From Epiperipatus broadwayi (taxonomy: Eukaryota; Onychophora; Udeonychophora; Euonychophora; Peripatidae), in NCBI GenBank assembly GCA_028023455.1, contig JAQFVV010006245.1:7771331-7835330 (forward strand): a stretch of 64,000 nucleotides of DNA. Reading direction: 5' to 3'. The translations under genes and the position numbers were made by a program. Shown piece by piece: positions 36,421 to 47,439 of the stretch. Under the pieces are notes generated by a model that worked only from the letters and a program-made list of their open reading frames with translations, did no database searches and was not told where the DNA came from. Numbering within the stretch: position 1 is the stretch's first letter; each line of letters begins with the position of its first letter.

Positions 36421-37735
36421 TTTGAAATTGTAAGCTTCAACAAATTTACAAAAAGAAATATAAGACAAGAACAAATTCTGTCCATTTCTTAGCAAATGCT
36501 AATTTCTTATTCAATGAATTTCAAGCAAAATTACAATTAATTATTGATAAACCATAGTAAAAAAAAAAAATAGAAAAGAAATACTATAAACTGATTTTTT
36601 CTCTTAAGTCAAGTCTTAAAATGACTAACAATGAAGTTTAGAAATAATTTGGACAGATTTAATGATTTACCTTTGTTAAGAAATCTGAAAAGATGCATAA
36701 ATTATGTTAATAATATTTGTTTTATTCTTTTATTGTTTTATTTAGCATTATTTATGTAAATTATCTTAAACTTTAATGAGAGGTAATTGTTACAATTACA
36801 GCTTATTTAATTGTAGATATCATTACTTTTTTTAAATTTCAATTTGATATAATTTTATCTATCATTTATATGATAGAAAATGAATAAATTAATTTAGGTA
36901 TAATAATTCTTAATTTAGTAGTTAATTAATTAAATGATATTCTGTGAACTTCATAGAATTTCTTTATTATCCTATTCCAAATCTTGATGCATTGATGTTC
37001 ACAGTGAGTCACATTTTTATACTGGAGAGAGCAACTGGGATCTGTAATGTTTGCATTGATTGCCTGCTGTAATACCAATCAGCTTCATATTTTTTGCAAA
37101 GACCCAATAAAATAAATTATATTGTTTTTATAAAATAAAAATAACAAAGTGATCATAATGATAAAAAAACAGCCAGGTCATTAATATTCCTACTTGGCTT
37201 GAAGATATAAATTAACTATTTGCTAATTTCATATATTTTTTTAAAAATTAGTTGCCCAAGTTAATCTGATTCTATTTAATTATTTCTTAATTTATTGCCC
37301 ATATTTTTTCTTATAAAGAATTTGTCTTCCTCACTTGTAGGCTGATAAACCATAGACATTATTTCCATTATTTATTCCTATAGAAATATGTATAATATAT
37401 TTTTCGAACATGAAAGTAAGCCACATATATAATATTGCAGCACATTGTGAGTTGAACATCAATCTAAAGTCCATAAGCCTTTAAGATGGAAATATGAAAT
37501 TTATTTGAAAATAAATGCACCTTTTTTATAATTACAAGCATAAAAGTCAAACTTAGTTAAAAATTAAAGATCAACAATTCAACAATTCTATATTTAATTT
37601 TAATTAATTCCATTTTATTTCATATTTATTCCTTCATTAATTATTTAATACAAACAATTATATTTTCCTTGTACACTATTATATATATATATATATCGCA
37701 ATCATATATAAAAGGGTGTATACAATTGAATTTTT
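36421..37735. other. AT-rich sequence without a recognised gene
   Basis: No coding or repeat structure is recognised. A TA tract at about 37679-37696 lies close to the 5' end of the LINE copy. Confidence 0.5.
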
Positions 37736-37992
37736 TTAACAAAGTTATATACCAAATGTCTAAATGATAAAGATGTACCAGATGATTGGAAAAATGCAAT
37801 ATTAATATTAATATTTTAAAAAGGTGATAAAGAAGACATTAGAAATTACAGACCTATCAGTCTTTTATCAGTTTTATACAAAATTTTTACTAAAATAATT
37901 ACAACTCATCTACAGAAACACTGGATTTCCACCAACCAAAAGAACAAGCTGGATTTAAAAGTGGTTTTAGTACAGTAGATCATATCCAGGTA

Positions 37993-38628
37993 TTGAGAGA
38001 AGTTATAAAAAGGATAAATAAATATGAGTTGCTATTATGCTTAAGATTTGTAGATTATGAAAAGGCATTTGATTGTATAAACATTTCTTCAGTGATTAAA
38101 GCATTGGGTCATCAAGGTATAGATCCAGGATATTGTCATTTTTTTTTAAAGAATATTTATAAAAATGCAACAGCAACAACTAGATTACATAATGATAGTA
38201 GAAAAATCAACATTGAAAAGCGTGTAAGACAGGGTGACTCCATACCTCCAAAACTTTTTACAGCAGTACTGCAAGAAGTATTTTGTGGATTAAAATGGGG
38301 AGCTAAAGGAGTGAAAGTAAATGGAGATTATTTAAGTAATTTATATTTTGCAGATGATGTAGTTGTTTTTTCAAATAATGCTTTAGGGCTACAGGAAATG
38401 TTGCAAAAGTTATCAGATGAAAGTAGGAAAGTAGGACTAAGGATAAATGTTACAAAGACTAAAGTAATGTTTAATAGATTTTCTCAAAATATGAAAATAA
38501 AGATTGATTATGATGAGTTAGAAGAAGTTAACAGTTACCAATACCTTGGTCAGATTATTAATACAGATGAAAACATAATGGATGAAATTAATCATATAAT
38601 TAAACTTGTTTTGGAGTGCTTTTGGTAA
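37993..38628 (+). pseudogene. RTE-like reverse transcriptase, open central part
   Basis: This is 211 codons of RT fingers and palm. Motif A is FVDYEKAFDCI (residues about 20-30), motif B RVRQGDSIPPKLF (about 78-90) and motif C LYFADDVVVFS (about 116-126) with both catalytic aspartates present. A SYQYLGQIIN thumb motif follows near the end. The preceding part (37736-37990) has an early stop after ILIF and a frameshift near 37920. The frame then breaks at about 38628. Confidence 0.88.
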
Positions 38629-39113
38629 AAATAACTTGATACTAAAAGGAAATATGCCTATGTGTTTGAAAAGGAAGGTTTTTAATAAATGTGTTTTGCC
38701 AGTTCTTACTTATGGATCTGAGACTTGGACACTTAATAGAAGAGTAATACAGAGACTTCAGACCCCTCAAAAAAAGCATAGAGAGATGCATGATGGGAAT
38801 AACAAGAAGAGATTGAAAATGCAATGTATGGGTAAGAGAACAAACAGGTGTTACTGATCTCATTGAAAAAATTAAAAGACTGAAGTTGAGTTGAGATGGA
38901 CATATTGCTAGAGGAGATGATAATAGATGGACAATTGAAATTTTAAACTGGATTCCAAGAGATTGTAAAAGACTCAGAAAGAGACCACATGTGAGATGGA
39001 TGGCTGAAATAAGAAAGTGTGCAGGGATGATGTGGAGAATAGAAGCTAAAGATCAGAGAAGATGGATTAAACATGGAGATGCCTTCATCCTGCAGTGGAT
39101 TGGTCATGGGTGA
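38606..39113 (+). pseudogene. RTE-like LINE C-terminal tail
   Basis: After a frameshift the frame reads VLPVLTYGSETWTLNRRVIQ, a hallmark of this LINE group. A further shift at about 38835 then gives REQTGVTDLIEKIKRLKLS, a TGA where Trp is expected, and DGHIARGDDNRW. RKRPHVRWMAEIRKCAG and FILQWIGHG precede the stop. The region follows the RT in these elements and its function is not well defined. Confidence 0.85.
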
Positions 39114-39146
39114 TAATGATGGTGATGCAATTATATATATATATAT

Positions 39147-39463
39147 AAATGCAAAACCATAAAACAATACAATATTAGATTAATTCCAAAATTTTACCAA
39201 AATCCTTACACAACCATGGTTTCATCTACTACAAATAGACCTTCTCAAGTGAAAATCAAACTAAAGGAAACATATATATATATATATATATACAAACAAA
39301 CCTTCCCATAATTCATTTCAAACTCCACCTTCCCTTAATATCAAAAGAAGTCTTCATAAGATTGATAGGTCTATTTGTAGTAGATGAAACCATGGTTGTG
39401 TAAGGATTTTAGTAAAATTTTGGATTTAATTTAGTATTGTATTGTTTTATGGTTTTGCATTTT
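39147..39463. mobile_element. Palindromic foldback element, about 317 bp
   Basis: The left arm 39147-39243 (AAATGCAAAACCATAAAACA through CACAACCATGGTTTCATC to ATAGACC) and right arm 39367-39463 are near-perfect reverse complements of 97 bp. The spacer of about 120 bp contains a TA tract. It lies only about 30 bp after the LINE tail. Non-coding, MITE-like. Confidence 0.85.
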
Positions 39464-41430
39464 TATTTTTGCTAGTATAGTGTTAGACAGTTTTAGTTAT
39501 ATATATATATAAAACAACAAATGTAAGAATAAATATAAAAATTATACTAGCTTGATTTTTTGAGAACTGTTAATTCTATTGTGTAAAATACCATAAAATA
39601 AGTTGTCCGTTTGATAAATGTATTTACAGAAAAATTAATAAAATCATCAAGATCCAGTTTGTTAAAATGCATGCATTCATCTTTTTGAATAAATTTAGCT
39701 AGCTTATTTTTTTAAAATAATAAGACCTCATTTTTATTTAATAAATTACAGACAAATAAAGTGATCCTATCTTGAGTTCCTGGTTTGAAAGTGAAATTGA
39801 TTAATAACAATAACTGATAATTCTCAATTGTTTACCTTTCTTTAGAAGAGAGTATGTTTTTCATTACCTTGCTTTTATTCTGGGGTGCAGATCAATGAAG
39901 ATAGCTAGAATGAACTGAAATTGGGTTGAGAACTAGTTTTGATATCTTATTCATGCACCATGCTGAATTCTCTGGACATTTTTATTATGCTTTTTTCATT
40001 AGAGGGATTTGTTTACTTTGCTATGACAAATGCATACTCTTTTTTGGGAAAATAAAAAGTCTTTTTTTCTCAGAATGACATTTTCTTTTTTATATAAAGT
40101 CACTATATAAACATCAAGAAAAGCTTTTGTCATATTCTTATAAACATAATTATCTCACATTTTTAGTGAAAGTAAAATATATATAGATTTTTTAAAATAA
40201 GTATTATCCTTTCTTTTTTTAATTAACTTAATTAATTAAAGGAATTACAAAGAATTAAAAAAAAATAAAACGTGCACTTTAAAAGTTAAATCCAGCTAGT
40301 TACATAGTGATTAACTTCTTATATTATTTGTTTTATTTTAAGACAAACATTTCTTTAGTTAAAAATAAATATTGATTTTTTTTTCTTCTTTAAACTTTTT
40401 TTTCTTTCTATGAATTATGCACATATACATATTTATATATTATTATTTCTGACTCACCATGTTTTTCCTTGCAAAAGAAAAAAATGAAATCATTACAACG
40501 GAATTCACTTTTGATAAAGTAGTATTAAATAGTATTGTTTTACCATTATTTAAAATAGGCATCATAGTTTGTTTTTGGACTATATCTTCCACTAAATTAT
40601 TTAGGAATGGATACTTGTTTGGTAAATATCTTTAACTTATTTATTAGTGATCTCATAAATTTATTTCACGTTTTAACATTTTATATTCTGGTATTTAATC
40701 TTTCAATATCTCAATTATAGGATTTTAAGTATGTAGCATTATAAAGAGGACCTTTAGTTTATACTTATCTATCTGCAGACTCTTTAAATGAATAAAAAAT
40801 CTTTTTGTAAAAATTTTGCTTAGAAGAAATGAGGGTTGATATGGTTGTGGTTTACAAAATGTTTGTCTCTTGGTTGACAGATATAAATGCTATATCATTT
40901 ATACTCAGTTTTTTTTATTCTATTATGCTGTTTTCTACCAGATTTCTTTTGACTTTTTTTAATAGCAAAACTTACAATATATGTGATTTCAGAAAACAGT
41001 ATTATCTCATTAGATATATACTTTTTATTCTTTATGCATATTATTTTAGTCTTAAAGTAGTGTTTATTAATCAGAGATGATATATAACAAATTATAGATT
41101 ACACTAAATTGTAAAAGGTAATAGTTTAGATCTGACAATGTAATTTTTTTTCTTACAATACAGAACATTACTAAATATATATTTTGAGAGCAGAAAAAAT
41201 TAAAATTAACTTAGAATTATTTCAGTATATGATGAAAAATTGTATGAGGAATAATATTAATCAACTAAAAGAATTATAAAAGTATTGATAGTAAATGAAA
41301 TAAAAACACAATCAAAAATCAAATATGTACAGTAATTATGAAAAGGAGACTAAATTCCAAATATCTGCATAAGAATGTCATTTGAATTAATGTTTTTTGT
41401 TTAAATGCAGTTTAAAATAATATTTATTTC
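39464..41430. other. AT-rich sequence without a recognised gene
   Basis: No exon or repeat boundary is recognised. The 83-codon open frame at 40829-41080 is hydrophobic and AT-driven, with no domain. Confidence 0.5.
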
Positions 41431-41706
41431 TTAAGATAGGTAAAGTATAGGTATATCTTTTAGATAGATGGATTGTAACATTATCACTGATTCAAAAGGC
41501 TCAATTAATTTCTTAAAATCATTAGTGTCATAATTGAAATAGGTGTTTTTTATAATTCCAGTTATATATTTTTTTTTATTCTGATCTACTTCTATTTTAA
41601 TTCCCACATATTTTTCCAGCAGGTAAATTGTTTTGTCAAATCTATTTCTTTGTCCTTCGTCAAAAAATTTGATAGCAATATATCTGGGATTTGGTTGATT
41701 AGCAAT
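41431..41706 (-). pseudogene. Unrecognised coding stretch, possible last exon
   Basis: On the minus strand an acceptor-like CATATTACAG ends at 41707, followed by 91 open codons to TAA at 41431-41433. The peptide is varied and charged: IANQPNPRYIAIKFFDEGQR, FDKTIYLLEKYVGIKIEVDQ and NYDTNDFKKLIEPFESVIML. It looks like real protein rather than translated AT-rich noise, and it has no early Met, as expected of an internal or last exon. Joining it to the upstream stretch at 41832-42265 by the visible splice sites shifts the frame by one base, so the pair is broken or not adjacent in the transcript. I do not recognise the family. Confidence 0.45.
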
Positions 41707-41831
41707 CTGTAATATGGAGCCCCATGTTTACTGTAATTACTTCATACAGTAAGTTTTTAGAAAATCAGTAGAGTGCAATATTGATAAAAAAAACATTTAA
41801 ATGAAAAATAAAGATCTTTTGGTATTGTTAC

Positions 41832-42265
41832 CTTGCCTCTGAAATTCTCTTAAGATTTCATCCATTCAGGCCTCTTCAATTATGCTGATAGGCTTTTGAG
41901 ATGTATCTGTTAATATGTCTAATTTAATAAAGTCATTCATTGTCAATCTATGAAATCTTGCATTCTCATTTAATATTTTTACTACAAAAAAATTTACATT
42001 ATCATTATGCTTTCTTCCATTGTTATGTGGCAATAATGTTGAGGCTTTTGTTGCTTTTCCATATGAACGTACTTTTATTTCGCACATGAAGTGTATGGCA
42101 GCTGACATATTTTTCATGGCAAATGTTTGAGGTCAAATCCTCTTATGAAAAGTTTTCAAATTGACTTGTCTATTAAATTTTTCCTGATTTCCAATGCTTA
42201 ACAACAATTCTGTTTTATTCCTTATATTATCCAATGGTTTGATAATTTGTAAAGGATCAAATAAT
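41832..42265 (-). pseudogene. Unrecognised coding stretch, possible upstream exon
   Basis: On the minus strand an acceptor-like CTTACATTTACAG ends at 42266 and a GTAACA donor starts at 41831. The 434 nt between read as one frame of 144 codons with only two stops, both TGA. Segments include LFDPLQIIKPLDNIRNKTEL, LSIGNQEKFNRQVNLKTFHK, then after the first TGA KNMSAAIHFMCEIKVRSYGK, LPHNNGRKHNDNVNFFVVKI and FHRLTMNDFIKLDILTDTSQ. After the second TGA comes MDEILREFQRQ. One of the TGAs could be a decayed CGA (Arg). It is either a pseudogenised host exon or part of a mobile element I cannot name. Confidence 0.45.
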
Positions 42266-42414
42266 CTGTAAATGTAAGAAACTTCTCCAAATTGGTGCAG
42301 CACAATTAGCAATGTGTTTGTAAATATTTATATAAACAGATTACAATATCTATCTACTTTTTTTGGTTTTCATAAGTAAAATCATATGAAGAGTTTTAAG
42401 TGTTATAGTTAATT

Positions 42415-42605
42415 GGAGAATCCATTGGAATTGTTAGATGTTAGTTGAATAAACTTATTGTGGATGTGCTCTAAAGTTTAACACCTGCTACTATCAGTAT
42501 ACATTGGTCTTAAGATAAAACTTGACAAGAAAAACTCTTTGATCAGTTTGCAAATATTTCTTTCACCATATTAATCAGTCATCAATCGAATCACTGTTTC
42601 TGTTG
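42415..42605 (-). pseudogene. Further minus-strand coding-like remnant
   Basis: The minus strand reads YGERNICKLIKEFFLSSFIL, RPMYTDSSRC, a stop, and TLEHIHNKFIQLTSNNSNGF in one frame. Protein-like composition, the same strand and closeness to 41832-42265 suggest it belongs to the same decayed unit. No family is recognised and no clear splice sites were assigned. Confidence 0.3.
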
Positions 42606-43199
42606 AAATTATTAAATAAAAAAAGAATTCTGTTAACTTTTCACTATTACATTTAGAATTATATAACCCTGTAAACAATATTTATAGTAACTTTATACTG
42701 ATATAAATATTCTGAAACAAGAAAAAATATTCATTAAAAAAATTTTGAATTTATAAATATTTACAAACTTATCATTGTTTAAAATCTCCAAATAAGACTT
42801 TTTTATGTTATATTCATCTTAAATATTGTTATGTATATTCTTATTTATATTGAAAATAAAAATTTTATCTGAATATCCTTACAGGAACAATTTCATTTAA
42901 ACTTGCCATTGTTAAAATTTTAAATATCAATTTAAATATTAAACTTATATGTACAATTAGTATTTTGATCATATCAATACAAGTATTGATATTATGATAA
43001 CAATAACCAATATAGGCACCAATTTTATTTTATTAATTTATTAATTAATAATTATTTTTATTAAAATCACAGTATTTTTTTTATTTTCTGCACTCCAAAA
43101 TCATAAATATATCAATGCTTCACTGTAATCTCACACACATGCAATACATCTAGTGTAGCATTAAGGATCTATAAAATACAAATATATATCTAGCTAATT
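42606..43199. other. AT-rich sequence without a recognised gene
   Basis: Nothing is recognised up to the left target duplication of the hAT element. Confidence 0.5.
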
Positions 43200-43439
43200 G
43201 CATATAGCAGTGCTACTTAAACTTTTTTCATTCATGACCCCTTTTTATCATTGAGAATTTTTTATGATCCCAGATATTAAATATAAAATAGATATAGACA
43301 TAAATATTCCCATAAATAATTTATTTCTTTGGTAAACAATATACATATGAAATTAAGTAGATTTAGGATTTGTTTTAAGTATACAAAAATTAATGAAAGA
43401 AAATCATGTTTTAATGAGATGGATGCGTTTGTTTTTTGC

Positions 43440-43940
43440 TGCATAAAAAATTAAATCTTGGTGAAAAATTTGATAATGCTGGACGTAAAGCATCTTCAAT
43501 ATTTTTCAGTGTTGAACAATATTGTGATTTAATATAGATTAAAGCTGAAAAAGTCATTTCACATAAATATGTGGTGCTGAATGGCAGAAGAACATTTAAT
43601 GCATTTCAGAAATTGTGGGAAATTCAGTCCTAGTTCTGATTCAGAATTCAGTCAAGGATTTTGGGGGAAAATCAAGTTTTATGTTTGTGTCACTCAATAG
43701 CTCAGCAAATTCCTCTTGGGTTTTATATGGCAAGTGATTAATCTCATTAATGTCAATCAAAAATGGTCTTTGAATCCAAGTTTTGAAATCTAAATTCGAT
43801 TTAAAGTATTTGCAAAACTGTGTTTCTAGGGTTTTTATGTGATCTATAATAATTTTCGCAATTAAAGTTTTACAATGATTTTTTTTTTCAATTACAAAAT
43901 TGTCAATAGTCGAAAACATTTCCAATAAATCATTTCCCAC
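43440..43940 (-). pseudogene. hAT transposase C-terminal part
   Basis: Residues from 43940 to 43641 are open (100 codons, including IQRPFLIDINEINHLPYKTQ and LDFPPKSLTEF). The frame then continues with stops: IRTRTEFPTISEM, KNIEDALRPALS-like fragments and a CSKK-like end near 43430. This corresponds to the region before and within the hAT dimerisation domain of ZBED5-type proteins, where the (L)PFSTTYLCE-like motif is now scrambled by substitutions and stops. Confidence 0.75.
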
Positions 43941-43944
43941 CCTA

Positions 43945-44558
43945 TTCTTCCAAATGTTGATCTTTTTAATAAAACCTTCAATTTATCATTCAAAGTAAAA
44001 ATATTGCTATTTTTTCCTTGATGAGACAAGTTAAATTCATTTAACTTGTCAAAAATATCAGACAAATAGCATAGTTTTGATAGCTATAAATCATTTTGAA
44101 AAAGAGCAGCAAGATCAGATTTTTGTTTGATGAAAAATATAATAATGTCTTCTTTTAATAACAATAATCTTCTTAAACTTCACCCTCTTGACATCCATAT
44201 TACTTCTGCATGTAATAATATATTTTTTATTCAGAGTCCATATCTTTACAAAGCTTTAGAAATAAACGGCTGTTAAGGGCATAGCTTTTAATAAAGTTTA
44301 TAATTTTGATAGCATCCTGAACTACATTGTTCAATTCTGTTGCTAATTTTTTTGCTGCAAGGGTCTCTTGATGGATCAGGCATGTGTAAAAGTTACATGA
44401 TTATTACCAGAAGCTTTAACAAATTTAAAAACAATATTTTCACCAGCCACTGCTTTTGTACCATCTGTGCATACTACAAAGCAATTTTTTTATTCTAAAC
44501 CTTCAGTTTTAAAAAAATTGTCTACTTTATTATATATGTCTTCCCCTCTTGTATGTTC
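43945..44558 (-). pseudogene. hAT transposase central part, heavily decayed
   Basis: In changing frames the minus strand gives FVVCTDGTKAVAGENIVFKF, ASGNNHVTF, an ATKELNNVVQDAIKIINFIK-like stretch and ALNSRLFLKLCKDMDSE. These match the middle of ZBED5/hAT-type transposases, including the CTDG segment where a catalytic Asp lies. Stops and frameshifts are frequent. Confidence 0.7.
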
Positions 44559-44812
44559 TTACAAAGAATGACAAAATAACAATTTTTCCTCAATGTTTTC
44601 TTTATAAATGTATCTGACATACACTAATAATTGAGCTATTTTTGAAATATCAGTTGCTTCATCCAACCAAATTGTAAATATTGGGTTTTCTTTAAGTCTA
44701 GTAATAAGCTGCTCAAATTGGTCATTGCTAATTTTAGAAATTCTATTAGTGACAGTGTTTGACAAAGGAATTTTCCAAATTTCATCACCATATTTACTTC
44801 TGTGAAGTATTT
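44559..44812 (-). pseudogene. hAT transposase, first catalytic region
   Basis: After a stop and a frame change comes LSNTVTNRISKISNDQFEQL, then ENPIFTIWLDEATDIS with the Asp of the LDExTD motif, and VYVRYIYKENIEEKLLFCHS. This is the usual N-terminal half of the hAT RNase H-like fold. A stop follows at 44559. Confidence 0.85.
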
Positions 44813-45274
44813 CTACATTTTAATCACAGCAGGTAATAGAAGATCTCCAATGGTGTATGGCTTTTTATTTTTAGCAATCAGATAGGAAATTTCATATGGT
44901 GCAAGTAAATATTTTTCATCAACAGTTGTAAATTTCTCAGAATATTGTTTTTCTCTATTTGAAGATTTTAACAGTCGTTCGAAATATTCTTTTGGTTTAT
45001 TGACATATGAAGGATGCTTGGATTCAAAATGCCTTTTTAATTTTGATGGTGTCATACTCTCCATAGACAAAACATTATTGCAAATTAAACTAAGAGGTTG
45101 TTCATTACCTTTGCAGTTGTTGAAAGTAAAGCGAAATTGGAGAAATGTCTCATCATATTTTCTTTTTCGCATCTTAGATGCCTCTTTTTGATTATGAGAT
45201 CCTGCTTGAAGAGACTTTGTAGCATTGCCATCTGCATCATTACCTTTGGTACTCAAGTTCAACCATTTATTCAT
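44813..45274 (-). pseudogene. hAT transposase N-terminus with BED-type zinc finger
   Basis: The minus-strand start is MNKWLNLSTKG at 45274, open for 153 codons. Residues about 45-88 form a BED-like finger: an FRFTFNNCKGNEQPLSLICN stretch, then PSKLKRHFESKHPSY with both histidines. The first finger Cys appears replaced (LSLIC where CxIC is usual), which should weaken zinc binding. EISYLIAKNKKPYTIGDLLL matches the linker before the catalytic domain. The frame ends in a stop after AVIKM. Confidence 0.85.
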
Positions 45275-46108
45275 GGGTAAAAAGTATTTTTATCCTAAAA
45301 TATAAATAAAATAACAGTACTTATTAGTTAGCAGAAACACCAAATGGCAACCATGTTTTGTGTTTAATTATATGAAGCATATTTACTCCTGTATGTTTTA
45401 TTTTTTAATATCTTCATATGTTTTATTTTTTAATATTTAAAAAATATCAATAAATCAATTATAAATTACCTGTTAAGTTTAAAAAATAAGAATATGTTTT
45501 TACTTGTTAATAAATAAATGACAATAAGTTTCAAATAAAGAATAAATTTTTATAATAACTAATAGGATGATAAATTTTGAATAAAAAATGAGAACAAAAA
45601 GTATACAAGTATTTATATATATAAAAAGTAACATCTTTCATGAATATTTATTCAAATAAATACTAACCTTAGTTGAATAAATCAGTAAAATACAATATTG
45701 TATTGTTCTTGCGATGTGGACACTTGTTGAAATGAAACTGAAAAAAATAACTTGACCGGAAATATTATATAATCACAGTGGTGCCAACCATATTCTCAAC
45801 ACTGCATCATATATTTTGATTCTGAAATAACTTATGTGCTGAAATTGCAATGCAACACCACTATTATGATGCATTTAGTCCTATTTTTCAATATGTAAAT
45901 ATTATTTACAGTTTGACTTGGCTATCATTATGATTTTATAATTGCACTGTACAGAAAATGTAATATATTAAATTAAAGATAATGAAGGGATTGAGACTAA
46001 TATTTCTTTAAATTCGTGTATCTGAATTAAATTTTCACAACCCCAACTTTTTGCTTTGTGACACCATTTGGGGTTGCGACCCACAGTTTAAGAAACGCTG
46101 GCCTATAG

Positions 46109-46952
46109 CAATCATCAGTCAATTTTATTTAGATGTGTCCTCTAGTAAATTATTATATTATTTCTGTATTACAAAAACAAAAGAAAAAAAAACTGATGAA
46201 CTTAAATATAAAATGTAAGTAGACCATTAGTCCTATTTTATTTGGAGATGGAAATCAATTATTTCCAATTACATATATTTTGCTACATAAATTGATAACT
46301 CAAGGTTGGAAGAAGTAGCAATTATATTTCTTGATACACATTTATAATTCCTTCACAAAGTATGTATATAAGAAAGAGAGAGAAATAAAAAAGAAAAGTC
46401 AGAATTGTATTTTAATTTTAAAAAATTACATTCGAATAACAAAATAATTATTAATTAATAATTTTTGGATATTTTTTACTATTATTAAAAATAAAGTATA
46501 TTTTGTAATGTGTAGCCTTTTAATTTTAATAGAAAAAAAGTTTTTAACTGTTACAGCAATGATATTCCATTTCAAAATTTAATATTTATTTGTATTTATG
46601 CATGAACACATATTCTCTTTCATGTGCTATTCATTTTATATTGGTATATCAAATGCTATGCAAGTAATGAATTTTTTCCCTTAGCTGTCATGTTATTTGA
46701 TGATATTCCATATAAATTAAACTAAGCCAATAATTCACTACTAGTGTAAAGTTATGCACATAAATCATAAAAGCAATAAAATGTTTACAAACTTAGATAC
46801 AAAATTTTAAAAATCTAGTTAAGTATTATTTAAAAAAGCAATATGTATGTATATAATATTTTTGTTAATTTAAACACATTTTGATAATTCATATGTAAGT
46901 TTGTAAACATGTATAACATTCTTGACTGTTTAACTCATTTATTATTTCTCAG
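46109..46952. other. Intron of the SLC4A11-like gene, no further feature
   Basis: AT-rich sequence ending in a pyrimidine-containing acceptor (ATTTATTATTTCTCAG) at 46952. Nothing else is recognised. Confidence 0.6.
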
Positions 46953-47075
46953 GAATTCTTGGTCATAACACTCTTCAAAAACTTATTTCCACTACTCTGT
47001 TTCTGTACTTTGCCTGTCTCCTTCCATCTATAGCCTTTGGTGTTCTTAATGACACTAATACTGCAACTGCTATAG
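46953..47075 (+). CDS. SLC4A11: SLC4A11-like transporter, internal exon covering TM1
   Basis: An acceptor TTTCTCAG (ends 46952) and donor GTAAGT (47076-47081) bound 123 nt. The peptide in frame (two bases, then [20 protein letters not shown] and [20 protein letters not shown], then one base) matches the first transmembrane segment of SLC4A11 (BTR1, bicarbonate-transporter family; in vertebrates a plasma-membrane proton/hydroxide, borate or water-linked transporter). [18 protein letters not shown] is diagnostic for SLC4A11 over other SLC4 members. The split Gly before I and the expected Asp after I (G plus AT) agree with both phase-1 boundaries. No stop or frameshift occurs. It is one exon of a long gene whose neighbouring exons I could not find. 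Member-level orthology is inferred, not proven. Confidence 0.9.
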
Positions 47076-47439
47076 GTAAGTTTTAATATTTACTTTTCTC
47101 TTAAAATATTTCTGACTTATTTACTAACTTGTTAAATATACATATATATTATTAATGTTGTTGAAAATGGTATTAAAATAACTTTTTTAATATATAAAAA
47201 GTTAAATTATCTTTTTTTGAACCAGTTAAATGTCATTGAAAAGTTACTATAATATTTTTTGCAGAAATAATTTTAAAACTACTAACTTTTTAGAACCATT
47301 TAATAACAAAATTTTTTTAATTTTTTTTTTTTAAATTTTAAATTCTATTATATATTTTTTAAATTTATTTATTAATTATGTTATAATAAATTATATTAAT
47401 ATGGTTTTAATTTCTCCTTATATGTAAAAACAAAAATAC

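Larger units (their letters stand above)
37736..39113 (+). mobile_element. 5'-truncated RTE-like LINE
   Basis: The copy begins inside the RT domain (PDDWKNA, then KGDKEDIRNYRPISLLSVLY) and runs to the conserved C-terminal tail with a stop at 39111-39113. A short GATGGTGATG tail follows, as is usual for RTE-type 3' ends. The endonuclease domain is absent, the typical result of incomplete reverse transcription. At least two frameshifts and an internal TGA make it inactive. Confidence 0.88.
43208..46100 (-). mobile_element. hAT DNA transposon, nearly full length, decayed
   Basis: The element is 2893 bp. The left end CAGTGCTACTTAAACT (43208 onward) and the inverse of the right end CAGCGTTTCTTAAACT (46100 backward) are inverted repeats that continue into ATGACCCC and GTCGCAACCCC. 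This CAG..TTCTTAAACT..GTCGCGACCCC type is common in hAT elements. Flanks are GCATATAG (43200-43207) and GCCTATAG (46101-46108), an 8-bp target duplication with one mismatch, as expected for hAT. The transposase runs on the minus strand with several stops and frameshifts. Confidence 0.93.

Noticed and set aside
40829-41080. 83-codon hydrophobic frame
   Set aside because: Phe/Ile/Tyr-rich composition expected from AT-rich DNA; no splice context, domain or conservation evidence.
41431-42265. A functional two-exon gene made by joining the two minus-strand stretches
   Set aside because: The visible junction changes frame and meets a stop at once, and the upstream stretch has two TGA. I annotate them separately as broken.
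45000-45280. Plus-strand open frames opposite the BED-finger region
   Set aside because: Antisense shadows of the hAT transposase frame.
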